Made by a program: the position numbers and the translations under genes. A stretch of 64,000 nt of DNA from Gongronella butleri (lineage: Eukaryota > Mucoromycota > Mucoromycetes > Mucorales > Cunninghamellaceae), in the NCBI GenBank assembly GCA_025201375.1, contig JAIWZP010000064.1:80385-144384 (forward strand), read 5' to 3'. Position 1 is the first letter of the stretch. Each line of letters begins with the position of its first letter. Shown here piece after piece: positions 32,181 to 43,568 of this stretch. The notes under the pieces were generated by a model. It saw only the letters and a list, made by a program, of their open reading frames with translations, was not told the origin of the DNA and searched no databases.

Positions 32181-34064
32181 TCATTGAAAGTGTGGATTCG
32201 ACGGCTGCATGGGGCGACACGTCAGGCGCGCCATGTCAGCGAGACCAAGATGTTCTTCCTTCATCATCACCATGGGCTCTACGAAAAAAAAAGAGAACAC
32301 GGATTAGTTTTGCACGTTTGTTTTAGCTTTCTTTTTCGCCGATTCGCGCGAATGACGCGCAATTGGACGTGCACGACCGAACAGAGCCCTCCAAAATTTC
32401 TTGCTTTGGCTCGATTGTCACTTTTTTTTCCCCCATTGGAACCCGCTGATAGTGTCTTTTTTTGGACTTACGAGACATGTCGTCCAGTTTTGGCACAATC
32501 ATCTTCCCATGTGGGTGCACTTGGTACACGGTGGGTTGCACAGACATGGAGACGCGACGGGGATGTTGCTGATCTTGCCAAGTGGGGCCATGGCTTGTGG
32601 GATCATGCCAAACATCCGAAGCAAACGACGACAGCGACGATCCAAGCGTGTTTGGCGGCGGCGCAATCATGCACGGTTGCTGCTGTTGAGGCGCCATGGG
32701 CGAGTACGCGAGCGGGATGGATGTAGCGGCGGCAGATGGCATGGGTGGCATCATGGTGGGCGACAATGGCGGATTGGACGTTGTGGACAGGCTCATTTGA
32801 GGCACGGCGGTTGTTGTGGGCGAAAGCGATGGCGCGCGGCTGGATGGCGACGTTTCATGTTGTTGGATTGAGGACATGGACGATGTGGGTGACTTGAAAA
32901 CGGCTTGGGGCGGCAATTGGTGCGACGATGGGGGAGGCGATGGCGTTGTTGCCACAACGGATCCCGAAGGCGATGGACTGCTGCTAGAAACAACATCCAT
33001 AGGGCGGGTACTTCCATGCACAATGGCCGCATTGGAGCTGTCAATAGCCGCCACGTCTTCTTCATCTTCTTCGTCGCATTGGCCCGTGGTCAGGTGCGTC
33101 AGCTGCTTGAGCAATTGTCGATTGGTCATGCGAAGATCCTTGATCTCGGCCTTGTACCTCTCCTCGTTCTTGATCGCATCTCGCACTACCCACGGAAAAA
33201 AAAAAATAAATGAGTACGTGGGCGTAACAATAAACAAGCAAGGCACCACATGACGACCCGAAAAGCCTAATTTTGTTCGTTTTGGGCACCGCCCGGCCAA
33301 GTACGCACGCCCTTTTTTTTTTTTTTTTTTTGGGTGGGTTTGGGTTCGTTTTTTTACCAAACTCCAACGTGCGTTCAATGATGGTGCCCTTGGATGGACG
33401 TGTGTCGTTGTGCAAGTTGGGCAAAAGATGCGACAATTGCTGAAAACGCGTATTCAGGCCCTCACGGCGCTGACGCTCAATGGCATTGTGCTCAGCACGC
33501 TTCTCCGCCTTGGATTGCACTCTTTGAAAAATGCATAAAAGAGAGCGTCGTCAATCGCCGCCCCATCTTTTTTTTTTTTGGCGTTTTTTTTTTTTTTTTT
33601 TTTTGTTTTACCTTCTGCTCATGGAATCGCGGCGCGAGGGATCAAACATGACTAGAAAGAGAAAAAAAGGTTTAGTACAATTGATAGAGGTTCTGGGCTT
33701 GGCTAGGCTGATGCGGGGGGCACAAACAATGACAAGTAAAAAGAGAGACAAGACAGAGAGCGACACGGGGTCACATGCGCAGCCAATCTCTTTTTTTTTC
33801 TCTTCTTTTTTTCTCACCTGGCTGCTGTTGCTGTTGCTGCTGCTGCTGTTGGAGCAAAAAGGCATGCTGCTGCTGGAGGAATTGCTGATATTGCTGATTG
33901 TTGGCGTCCGTGGGAAACGGCGCAAACGAGAACATGGCCATGTCTGGATTGGTGGGCGACTGACTCGCGGCCGCCGCCATGGAAGTACTTGTGGCCTCGC
34001 GGCTGGCGCTGGGAGGATAAAAAGAAGGGTACGAGAAGGAATTGGGGTTGGTATTGTTATTCAT
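32181..34064 (-). CDS. bHLH transcription factor
   Basis: Nuclear E-box-type regulator of 420 residues. Exons: 34064-33818, 33651-33612, 33521-33358, 33185-32472, 32278-32181. The N-terminus is N/S/Q-rich with a polyQ run. The basic region is KAEKRAEHNAIERQRREGLN, keeping the His-Glu-Arg (H-x3-E-x2-R) contacts that read CANNTG. Helix 1-loop-helix 2 is TRFQQLSHLLPNLHNDTRPSKGTIIERTLEFVRDAI. A leucine-rich coiled coil (EIKDLRMTNRQLLKQL) continues helix 2. The remaining about 240 residues are S/P/T-rich and disordered. The last exon (PMVMMKEEHLGLADMARL) is joined by a strong GTAAGT donor at 32471; reading through would give a different tail. The target pathway cannot be told from sequence. Confidence 0.88.
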
Positions 34065-36115
34065 TTGTGAAATGTCAAAGAAAGGGACAAGAAGTAAAAA
34101 AAAAAAAGAGTGGTATACAAGGGTGTATGATCTTTGTGTTGTGTGTTGTGTCGTTTGCCGTGCGTATAGTAATGTCGAAAACCCAGGGGATGCAAAGAAT
34201 TGGTGCGGGGGAAGAGAAAAAGTTAAATCAGGAAAGAAAAGGGGGCCGGGATGGGCGACCTGAAAAAAATGGCGGCCCTTTTATCTTGCAAGGAATGGGC
34301 GGCGAGGTCGACCCCCATGACCTCTCGTCACCTCAAAAGCAAAAAAAAAAAAAAAAAAAGCTGGGTCCCCCTCGTTTTGCTCCCCCAGAAAAAAATTACA
34401 AATGCGTCCATGCAACGACCTCTATCAAGGCACATCATCTACAAGTGGAGAGCAAAAGGGGAAACCCTTTTTGTGTTACACGACCGTGAATGCCTTTAAT
34501 TGACATTGTCTCACGCATCTTTTTTTGTTTTTACTGCCCTTGGATGCATGCCCGCTGATCGTCATCGCTCGCTTTTCTCCTATAGGGAGGTCAGCACATC
34601 ACACACACTGACCAAAGTGGGAATTAGGGGGAGGAGAGAGCAGGGCACGGCAGCGCGCGAAAAAAGCAGGAGAAAAAGAAGAAAAAAAAAGGCGAGCACA
34701 AACGAAAAGGGAGCGCGTCACGCCCTGCTTTTTTTTTTTTTTACAGCCTCCTGTTTACTCATTTTTTTGTTGCCAATTAGGGGAACGCCATGAAAGGGGT
34801 CCAATGTTGCTTGTCCCCATTGGTATCATCCATGGGCGCCTTGCCTTCTCGGAAAAAGACGACTTGGAGAAAGGGAAGATAGGGCAACAATGGCGTGTGC
34901 GACTCGGTCCTGCCTTTTAAAGTGAAGCCGAGCCCATCGCCTTGAGTTTTCGACAGCTTTGGACATCTTTTTTTTCTTATTTGTGTCACGCCCGCAAATG
35001 GCCGCGGGTTACACTTTTTGCAAAGGACGCACGAGCCAATTGGGAAAGTGCATAAACGAAAAACCCAAAGCTACCCGGAGCAGGGCTCGACGCTAGGACA
35101 AAAGAAGCGTTGTAAAACACACACATCTCTTTCTCTGTGTTTTCTGTACTCCTTACTACCCGAGATGCGTGCTTTTCGCTGTTTTGGTGTTTTGTTCGTG
35201 ACCTTGGTCGGGCCGCGCATCTTTGTTTTGCCCTTTCGCTCAAGGCCAACCTTTTCGGAAATGTGATTAATTTGGTCGACGTGTCATGGGGTTGCGCGTT
35301 TTTTTTCTCTTTGTCGATCCAAAATTCCCATGACAAAAATGAAAAAAGTCTGGGTAGCTTGCACTCTCGCAAACAACCTGGGTGCCGCACGCACGCGGGC
35401 GCGTCTTTTTATTTTCTTGGCCCCATGGTGTATAGTTTTTAAATAAAAAAAAAAGCCATCATCGGGTCCCACCATGCGCTCGATTTTATCGATTAAGATG
35501 TAATTTTTGCGAAAAATAAAGGAGGGGGGAGCTTTTTTTTATTTTGCTGATTTCAAATCGAAACAAGAAAAAGGGGATTGGGACAATGGAGGCAAAACCA
35601 TATTGTGAATAGAAAACGCATTATCTTTTTTGGCAAAAACAACAAAAAGAGAGGCATTAGGATGGAGGCTACAGGGTGCTTGACGAAGAAATGAATGCAT
35701 GCATTCTTTTGCTTCGTGCTGTGGGATAAAAAAGGGAAAAGTGGCGGCGGTAAGGGATAAAAAAGACAATAATATGCAGGGAAAAATGAAGAAAAGAGAA
35801 AAGAGGCCTAAAAAGTTCATGTATAGGGCGAAAGTATAGAAAAAAAAATGGCAATAATAAAGGAAGATGCAGCAGAGGATGGAATTGGAAAAGGGCGAGG
35901 TGCTTTTTGAGAGGTGGGGCAAGAAAGGGGAGAAAGGGCAAACAACAAAAAAAAAAAGGTATCAAGTCATAGAGGAATCCAAGCATAGAACCAAAAGCAA
36001 AATATACACCGGCAAAAGAGACAAAAGGAAAAGAGAGAAACAGAGACAGAGAGAAGGCGAGACCACACTGAGCGTCGCAAAAGCGCAAAAGCGCAAATGC
36101 AAGGGAGCTCATCAA
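34065..36115. other. Intergenic region without supported gene
   Basis: Two kilobases between the bHLH start and the zinc-finger stop. It is made of purine- and pyrimidine-rich low-complexity DNA and T/A runs. Open frames (for example 36115-35669 minus) are phenylalanine/leucine-rich artefacts of pyrimidine tracts. It presumably holds the bHLH promoter and the long 3' UTR of the zinc-finger gene. Confidence 0.55.
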
Positions 36116-37197
36116 TTAGGTGTACGAGTGGTACGCGGCGGCCGCAGCGGCAGCAGCATGGCGCGACGCCTGGTTCTTTTCCTTGGTGGTGTGACGATGG
36201 ATGCGGATATGCTGGTTCAAATTGTCAGATCGGGAAAATCGCTTGGAGCAAGACTGGTAAGGGCATTCAAAGGCTAAAAAAAAAAAAAAGCAAAAAAAAA
36301 AAAGGATCAGGGATCATGGGGTCTCGAAAAAGACACATGGTGGCACATTGCATCCCAATTTGGAAGCACCAAGGGGCGTCACCTGACGCGCGTGGCCCCT
36401 CCCCCCTTTTTTTTATGCAACTTACGTTTTTCCAAAGTATGAATGGAGCGAATGTGGCGCTTGAGGTGCTCAGAGCGCTTAAAGACCTTGCCACAGTCGT
36501 CATGCTTGCAGGTGAACATCTTGGAGAACCCATTGGCCGGATGCGAGCTGACGCGGCGGCCACGCGAGCGACATTGCTTGGATTTGCCGTTTTTGCCGAC
36601 TTTGTCCGACTTTTTGGGCTTTTCCGTGTCATCGTCGTCTTCTGACTTTTCGTACGTCTCGAGCTTGAGGGGGACCATGCCATCGAGCGTGGCGGGCGAC
36701 GAAAAGACGGCGGCAGCAGCGGCGGCAGCATGTTCAAAAGGCGGCAATAAAGTCGACATCATGTCACCAGCCGAGTAAGACAAGGAACGGGGTGCGGGAG
36801 CAGACGACGGCGCAGACGGGTAGTACATGGACATCATGTCATTGGCAGACAGGTAATCCATCATGCTGTTGCTTGAGCCATAATACGAAGATGTCGTTGC
36901 TTGCTCAATCATGCTCATGCGGCGCTTGGGGTCGTCCAATGGGTGCGACGCGGGCAGTGTCGCGTGCGGGTGAGCGTGTTGGAAGTACGCATAGTCTTCA
37001 TAATGGCTGGTGGGCGACGGGGTGGGCTGCTCACAATCCGACGCGCTTGATTCGCTGTTGTTGGACAGCAAATCCGCATAGCTGAAGCGTCGCATGTAGT
37101 CCACATTGTCACCAGTGTGCGCAGGAAGATCCATGGCACCAGAGGCATCAAAAGACGCGGCGTGCGAGGAGGGGAATTCATTGATTGGGGAATACAT
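36116..37197 (-). CDS. C2H2 zinc-finger transcription factor (Msn2/Com2-like)
   Basis: 309-residue DNA-binding protein. Exons 37197-36426 and 36273-36116. Two adjacent C2H2 fingers lie at the C-terminus: FTCKHDDCGKVFKRSEHLKRHIRSIH and, across the intron, FECPYQSCSKRFSRSDNLNQHIRIH. The RSEHLKRH / RSDNLNQH helices are those of the stress-response-element (AGGGG) binding group such as Msn2/Msn4 and Com2. The N-terminal 200 residues are S/P/M-rich with a poly-Ala run and an acidic DDDD patch, typical of activation regions. A role in stress response is inference from finger residues. The C-terminus ends in a second poly-Ala run. Confidence 0.87.
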
Positions 37198-39286
37198 CTT
37201 GGAGAAAAGCTATAAAATCGTCAAAAAAATCGCAAGTGTCAGTGATCAAAATTAGCCCATGGCAAGATGCAAGGGGGACGCCAGGCAAGGGGGGCTCGCG
37301 TACCTTATTAATTGAAGAAGGAGAGAGGAATTGAAGCAAAAGATTACTTTTTTCAAAAGAAAAAGGGATGCAAAAAGAAGAAGTGGAGGGAATGAATGCA
37401 AGATAAACAGCAAAAGAGTGATGAGGTTAAAAAAAAACCTGGATTAAGAACCTGAAAGGGTTGAAAGAATGAGAAGGAAGGTAAGAGAGAATGGAGCGAG
37501 GAAAAAAAAAAAAGACGGAAAAAGATCAACAGAGCCCTCTTTAAATACGTTTTTTGCTTACTTGCCGTGATTGGCCGCACGGGGACTGTAAGCTTGGCTT
37601 CGTGTAACAATGGGCCTGGTTCGCATAAATCAACATCGTTAACACACCTAGAAGGGCTCAATGGGCAAAGATCCCCTTTTAGGTTGGCTTTTTTCGTGAT
37701 CACCATCCAATTTCGGCATCGTTTCTTTCCAGGCGAGAGTAAAAAAAAAAAAAAGGAGTGCCCCTCTTGACGTGTGCTGTGAATCGTTCCTCTGGGCTCT
37801 CAGCTCGCTCATAGGCTCCACAATCACAATTCCTTTTGCGTACGTCACCCAATCATGCCTGTCAGCCCCTCTCTTGCCAATATTAAAAAATAGGGGCGCG
37901 TCGCTCATTGTCCAATTGGCTTGATGGGACGTGAAAGCAGCCTCGCCTTTCATTGCCAAACACGGTAAGACTACAGGAAGCCCCAATGTCATGCCATTGG
38001 GCTCGTTTTTTTTTTTTTATGTGCAAAGCCATGATCGACACGACTTGCTTATCAATTTGCGATCTGGCCCAATGGCTCGTTCCTCTTCCCCTTGATGGCT
38101 TTGAGAAGGAATGCAATGGCTTTGATGAGTCGCCATTTCTTCTTTTTATCCATGAAATCATGCTCTTTGGCCACATTGGACACGCATCCCACTGATATTC
38201 ATGCTGATATTTGCCAATGAGCGCGACGTGATCACGCTAAAAATTTCCCCCTTTTCCCCTAGAACAGGTGGATGGTGATCGCAACACCTCCTATCCATCA
38301 TGGCCCGACTCCCTCAATTTCTTTTTCTTAACGTGATGATGTTGCCGGTGCCCTCCATCACATCAACAAGCATCTCAATGGCTATTTTTACGAGGGCCGC
38401 AGCGCTCTTCTATTAATAGGCTCGTTAAATTGCGCAATGGTACGAGCAGGTGCAGACGAATTGCCTTGTTGGACAATGCGGCAGGGTGGTGACGACGATG
38501 CGCGCGCGTTTCGTGGGGGAGGGAAAGAAAGGGGGGAGCATGAGCCGCGTGTGTTCCAAGTAAGAACGTCACAACCCCTCTCTATCGTACGTGAGAGACG
38601 AGTGTCTCTTTCTCATCCCCCCCTTTTTCCATTTTTTTTTTTTTGCTGGTCCGGTAAGGAAAGTGCTATTATGATAAGCCAATGCCATTTGACAGGATAT
38701 CAGTGTCATGAACTTTATTATGTGTGTGTGTGTGTGTGTGTTTGTGTGTATATTGTGATCAGGGGGGGAGAGGCGAGCAAAAAGGCCATTAAACGCCCAT
38801 TTTTTTTTTTTTTTTGCCTGACTGATTGCCGTTTTGGATTTCCGACGCGACGAATACAAAGAGAATTTTCAAAGCGCGCCGCTGGGATTGGTCGACGCGT
38901 CGTCGTTATCCCACTTTCATGCTATACGCACGCCCAATTGCTTGCCGATCAATCTGAACCTTGTTTTCTGCCTCCCTTTTCATCTCTCTTTTTTTTACTG
39001 CTGGCCCCTTCTTCCGTTATTTCTCCCGTGATGCCCCACCTCTGGCTTCCCTTGTTTATGCACCAAAGTTGCTCGCTTTGCATAACAGCGCGCTCAAATT
39101 GGCAATCAAGAACGTGGCCACGTTTTTTTTTTCGCTTTTTTCCCAGTGCAAGCTCACTTTTTTTTTTTTTTTCCACACCACAAATTCTCATTCATGCACA
39201 CCCATTGCTTCCTATTTCCAAGAATTTAATTTACTTCATCAGGCTACATAAAAAAAGAAATACACAAATTGCACGAATTTCCGCGG
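37198..39286. other. Intergenic region with (TG)n microsatellite
   Basis: Upstream region of the zinc-finger gene and 3' region of the LMBD1-like gene. A TG dinucleotide run lies at 38719-38750. No supported gene; the long plus-strand open frame 38437-39531 is low complexity and runs antisense into the last LMBD1 exon. Confidence 0.6.
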
Positions 39287-42200
39287 CTAGGACGACGCGT
39301 CCAGCAGCCGCTGCTGTTCCTCGTCCACGTCATCAGCTGTCTGGCTGTCCGCATTGCTGCGTGGTCTCTTGCACACTGCAACGAGCCCCGCCACAACGAA
39401 GACAACGAGAAACAGCCATTGCAAATAGTAAAAGATCAGGCCAAGCACCGGCGTGTCAATGGCAACGCGATCAATCAAGATGGATGAGGTCGTTGGCGTG
39501 CAGATGTCTAAAAATAAAAAATATAAAATAGAAAGATGAGCCTGGGAAAATAAAAATAAAAAGCGACGCGCGACAAGGAGCACCAGAGTTGAGACGTCAA
39601 GGTCACCGCATGGTTGGTTGTCAATGGAGGCCCCAGTCTCCGTTTCTCGCCCTCTTTTGCTCGCTTTTTGACCTTCCTTTTTGGGGTGATCGACAATGGC
39701 CAGGGCCCCGTTTCTCTGTCACTCTGGCGTCATGTGTGCGTGCACTGTTGCTCTTTTTACCTGTTGGTGCTTGGACATCACAAGGCAGGATCGCATCACG
39801 GTGATCAGTGCAGTCTCTCTGGCCCCCTATCGTGTAATTGCACTGTATAAGAGAAGATGCGCGTTAGTTGGAGCCGCCAATTCGCCGCAAAAAAAAAAAA
39901 AAAAAAAAAAGCCCGTGTAGACACTCTCAATTACTCAAATGATGTGCCGCACGCACATGTGTATGCCCTTTCTCCTCCTAAACCCCCTTGGGCTCCCTCA
40001 GGCCCCTCGTTCCCCTTCTAGGCCCAATTCATACATAAACTTGGCTGCCAAAATGAGCGTAGCCAGGCACAACCACAGTGCTGACCACATAATTGAGCGC
40101 AAGCAAGGCCAATGTCAACAGCACCGTCATCAAAAGCAGCCCCTGAGGCGCCGTACCACCGGGGCGGATTGTGTACAAGTTGACCCACAGGAACCGGATC
40201 CCAATGGCCACCAATCCGGATAGAGTGGCCATGAAAAAGTACAAAATCAGCACCACCATGAATACATAATCCAGCGGGAACCACTATCCACAAAAAAAAA
40301 AAAAAAATCAGTTGTGTCGATAGAGACCCATGAGCCCAGGTCACAATTGCCAAGAAGCAACCCGAGACCATGGTGGTCTCAACCCAGCGATTTTTTTTTT
40401 TCTATTCGATTTTTTTTTTTTTTTTTTGCCTCGCTTCGCCTCCTTTTTTTTTCTGCTCCTTTTTTTTTTTTTTTTTTTTTCCAAACCTTGTTGCACTGCC
40501 CGTGCCTCCCTAAATCTGCATCACATTTCTTACTTTGGCCAAGTTGACAAAAATAAAGTTGATGGGATTGAAAATCTTGGGATGCGTGATAATATAGCCG
40601 CATTGCTTGCCACAGAGCGAAGACGACACTTTGTCCACGCTACAAGAGGTAAAAAAAGTGGCGCGTAAGTCGCGCCGCGTCGCGATGCCACTTTTTTTTT
40701 TGAGCTCTTACATTGTCAGGAACATGGAGAACACAATCACCAGCGTGAGAATGAGCGTCAAGACGCCAAGGATCGCCTGGCATGTTACAAAAATGACAAT
40801 GAGAATGGGGCCAATTAACAGTTTGTTGCCTTTTCCGTCATGCAAATGCGCATTGCCAATGCATGACCCTTTCCAACCACATCGCCATCGCGCCTCTCCT
40901 TTTTTTTTTTTTTTTTGTTTTGCCTGGATCTCGGGCATCCCTACCTCCAATGGCCGGAAAAAGCGTGTCACACGCTTCCAAAGACTGTGTTGATCCTCTT
41001 GGATGTTTTGCTGGCGCCGGAGCAAGATGCTAATACGGCAAAAAAAAAAAAAGCGCGTCAGTGAACAGATCAAGCCAAGTATTTTCCTGTTTTCCTTTTT
41101 TTTTTTCCACAGTGCTTACCGCTCCTCATCCTCAAGATTCTCAATGGCTCGATAGTCACGAGTGGACATGACTTTGTTGTTGCCTGCGTATTTCGCCTGG
41201 AGCATGTGTTGGCGCTCGCGCACCACGGCCAATTGACTGCTGACGTCTTCCTCCTCCTCATCCAGCTTGCGCTTGCCCTTGATCATGTTGATCGGCAGCA
41301 GAGAGAGCCCTGGGGCCTAAATAGGAAGCACACAGAAAGAAAGGTCAGGTGAGTCATGCATCAATGTTTGATTTTTGTTGCGTTTTTTACAGTGTAGCCC
41401 ACAAAGATGAGCATTCCAAGCAGGCACAGACATGCCATCACGAACGTCACGGTCTTTTCGCCGCCTGGGTAACCAAAAAAAAAAAAAGGAGGGGAGTCAG
41501 ATACGTCTCTTTTGCACCCATTGGCACTGAAATGGCCTTTTTACTTGTTTCTCTTAGAATGGCCTTGAACCAATCCAGATCCCATTCGGGTGGTGGCCGC
41601 GTCGGCTTGATAAAGAGCGCGATCAAAAAGAGAAACACGGAAATCAAAACAAAAAACGACGTGTACTTTAGCGCGTTTTTCACGCGTTCGCCACGGCTGA
41701 TGTCAATGTCTTCCTCCTCGAAGTAAAAATAGGCAAATGGGATCAGGAAGAAGCAAAAGACACCAATGCACCCATAACACACTGTAAAAAAGAGCAGAAA
41801 ATGAAGCGGTCAGCGGGGTTTGAAGCGGCATTTGCGCGTTTTAGCACGCTTTTGAAGCAACGACTTGCAATAATAGACCAATTGCACCATCCACTTCATC
41901 TGATCAATGACGTCTGGCGTGGCCCAATCGAATTTTAGACCAGTTTGAGCATTGACAGTCGAGGAAACAAGAAAAATATCGACGGGGAGCAGCGCCAAGC
42001 ACGACAGCACCAGCGCCAAGGCAACTATAGTCACCGACGTGGCGAGGGCGTCCTTTTCGTACTTGTGCTGGTAGTGTCGCGTAAAAAAGACGCTAAAACA
42101 GATAAAAAGCTGCAAGACAAACCATCAGTAAAAGCACAAAAAAAAAAGGTATTGCCATGACCCCCACTTTGGCCCATTGTCGGTCAAAAAAAAAAAAAAA

Positions 42201-42336
42201 AAAAAAAGAGAGAGAAAAAAACGACGCGCGTCCCGCCCTTTTTCCACTCCCCATTTGCTCATCGCGCGCAACAATTGCTTACTGCACAAACAGTGCCATA
42301 GATCGACCATGCAATACCAACTAGAGTGGCTGTCAT
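39287..42336 (-). CDS. LMBR1-domain protein, lysosomal cobalamin transporter (LMBD1) type
   Basis: Polytopic membrane protein of the vacuole/lysosome, implicated in cobalamin export in animals. Eleven exons: 42336-42283, 42109-41869, 41781-41545, 41464-41391, 41316-41120, 41029-40945, 40776-40712, 40639-40534, 40283-40035, 39842-39761, 39507-39287; 536 residues, matching human LMBD1 (540). Family marks: LLPVDIFLVSS, the IPFAYFYFEEED signature, LLPINMIKGKRKLDEEEE, SSSLCGKQCGY, IFNPINFIFVNLAKWFPLDY, CNYTIGGQRDC. The second intron (41868-41782) has a GC donor (GCAAGT); no GT donor would keep frame. Fungi generally do not use cobalamin, so the physiological substrate is open. The stop of Mrp51 lies 290 bases upstream. 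Confidence 0.9.
41782..41868 (-). other. GC-AG intron in the LMBD1-like gene
   Basis: Minus-strand reading: exon ends TATTATT, the intron starts GCAAGTCG and ends TTTTTTACAG. The GC donor is followed by AAGT, the strong U1 match that GC introns need. Joining gives LVYYLCYGCIGVF, the expected family sequence. Confidence 0.85.
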
Positions 42337-42626
42337 TTTTTTAAACACGCAAAAACATAAAATAATACAAAAAAGAAGTTGAAAAGAAACCAAGAGACCC
42401 GGGTGGTGGGCACGTGTGAAACAAAAAGAGTGCACGGCGGGAACTGAAATGTGAATCGGCATGATTTTGCCCATTTCTCTTTATTTTTTGTGGTTTTTGG
42501 CGTGTCAAGGTATGAATTGGAATTGGAGACTATGAACAAAAGTGGAAAGACATATAAAAAAGAGAAAAGGGAAGGAGAAGAGATGCGTGAGAGAAAAGGA
42601 AGAAAAAAAAGTACATGAGGAGGACT

Positions 42627-43568
42627 CTATTTGTCATTGTCCGATTTGTTGGGTTTTTTGAGCAGGTCGGTGATGCGCATCATGACGGCCAGATGATCCG
42701 GGTTTTGCTGGATATTGTCATCATGCTGGTTGTAGGTTTGCTTGTTGGTGGCATTGGGCGCCGACGCGTAGGTGGGGCGGGTGGACGAGAAGATATCGCT
42801 GACGGTGGTGGTTGGGGTGGCCGCGTAGCTGGTAGGGAACAGGTTGTTAAAGTCGGACGGCTGTGCCTGCAAGTTGACGGTGACTTCGGGGCGGCCCTGA
42901 GGGTCGATGCGCGCATCCTGAACGAAAAAGTCGCGGACGCCACGATCGGTACCAACGCGAAGACCAGCGGCCGTAGTCTTGCTCAATTTGGCGACAATGC
43001 CTTGAATACCCACGGCGTAGCCATCGTGCTGCTTGTTGAGGATGCGGCCCTTAACGGGGTGTGTATATTCGACCTCGTAGTTGCTGTACGTGGGGCCAAC
43101 GACACTGTCCTGTTCATTGAGCGTCAAATCCTTGTTGAAATGGCAATGCAAAAAGTCAAACACCTGCTCGGGCGTCACTTCCTTGTTCTTGAGCGCCTGC
43201 TGGAACGCCGGCGCCTGCTGACGTGCCTGCTTGAGGAAGCGCTTGAATTGCTGCGGGGTCATGGACGCCACATTGTGCTGCACCTGATCGCGGCGTGGCA
43301 ATGGCGCCTTGGAGCCCGGGAAAAGCTCCTTCCATCGCTTCACAAACAGTACCTGGCTCTCGCCAGACTGCCACGGCGTCTGGTGCTCAGACGTGTCCAG
43401 ATCGCCCACCGTCACGTAACCCGTGCGCACCACCGTCGGAAGACTGCGCTTCAGGCCCCAATTGCCTGTCTTTTTCGCACTCTTGGGCGTCGTGTACACC
43501 TGTGCAAGTGTACGATCGTAAGACGCAAGGCGTGAATGGCGAAACAGCCCTGCAAACGTCTTGTCCAT
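42627..43568 (-). CDS. MRP51: Mitochondrial small-subunit ribosomal protein Mrp51 (bS1m)
   Basis: Intronless, 313 residues. Fungal mitochondrial 37S subunit protein linked to recognition of mitochondrial mRNA 5' leaders. N-terminal family features: AGLFRHSRLASYDRTL, then GNWGLKRSLP, and VTVGDLDTSEHQTPWQSGES. The middle contains helical KRFLKQARQQAPAFQQAL; later GRILNKQHDGYAVGIQGIVA and DFFVQDARIDPQGRPEVTVNLQ match the fungal family's C-terminal domain. The N-terminus (FAGLFRHSRLAS) is basic and hydroxylated, suiting mitochondrial import. Only its own short promoter separates it from the repeat cluster at 43.8-46.9 kb. Confidence 0.87.
   Translation of the reverse strand: MDKTFAGLFRHSRLASYDRTLAQVYTTPKSAKKTGNWGLKRSLPTVVRTGYVTVGDLDTSEHQTPWQSGESQVLFVKRWKELFPGSKAPLPRRDQVQHNVASMTPQQFKRFLKQARQQAPAFQQALKNKEVTPEQVFDFLHCHFNKDLTLNEQDSVVGPTYSNYEVEYTHPVKGRILNKQHDGYAVGIQGIVAKLSKTTAAGLRVGTDRGVRDFFVQDARIDPQGRPEVTVNLQAQPSDFNNLFPTSYAATPTTTVSDIFSSTRPTYASAPNATNKQTYNQHDDNIQQNPDHLAVMMRITDLLKKPNKSDNDK

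Noticed and set aside
35539..36115. F/L/S-rich open frames suggesting a membrane protein
   Set aside because: They derive from T/C low-complexity DNA in the 3' flank of the zinc-finger gene; no codon bias and no start context.
38437..39531. Plus-strand open frame of 364 codons
   Set aside because: Composed of F/L/C/V runs from pyrimidine and TG tracts, and its end is antisense to the last exon of the LMBD1-like gene, which has strong family support.
42615..43535. Plus-strand open frame of 306 codons
   Set aside because: Antisense shadow of Mrp51; the plus-strand peptide has no family features.
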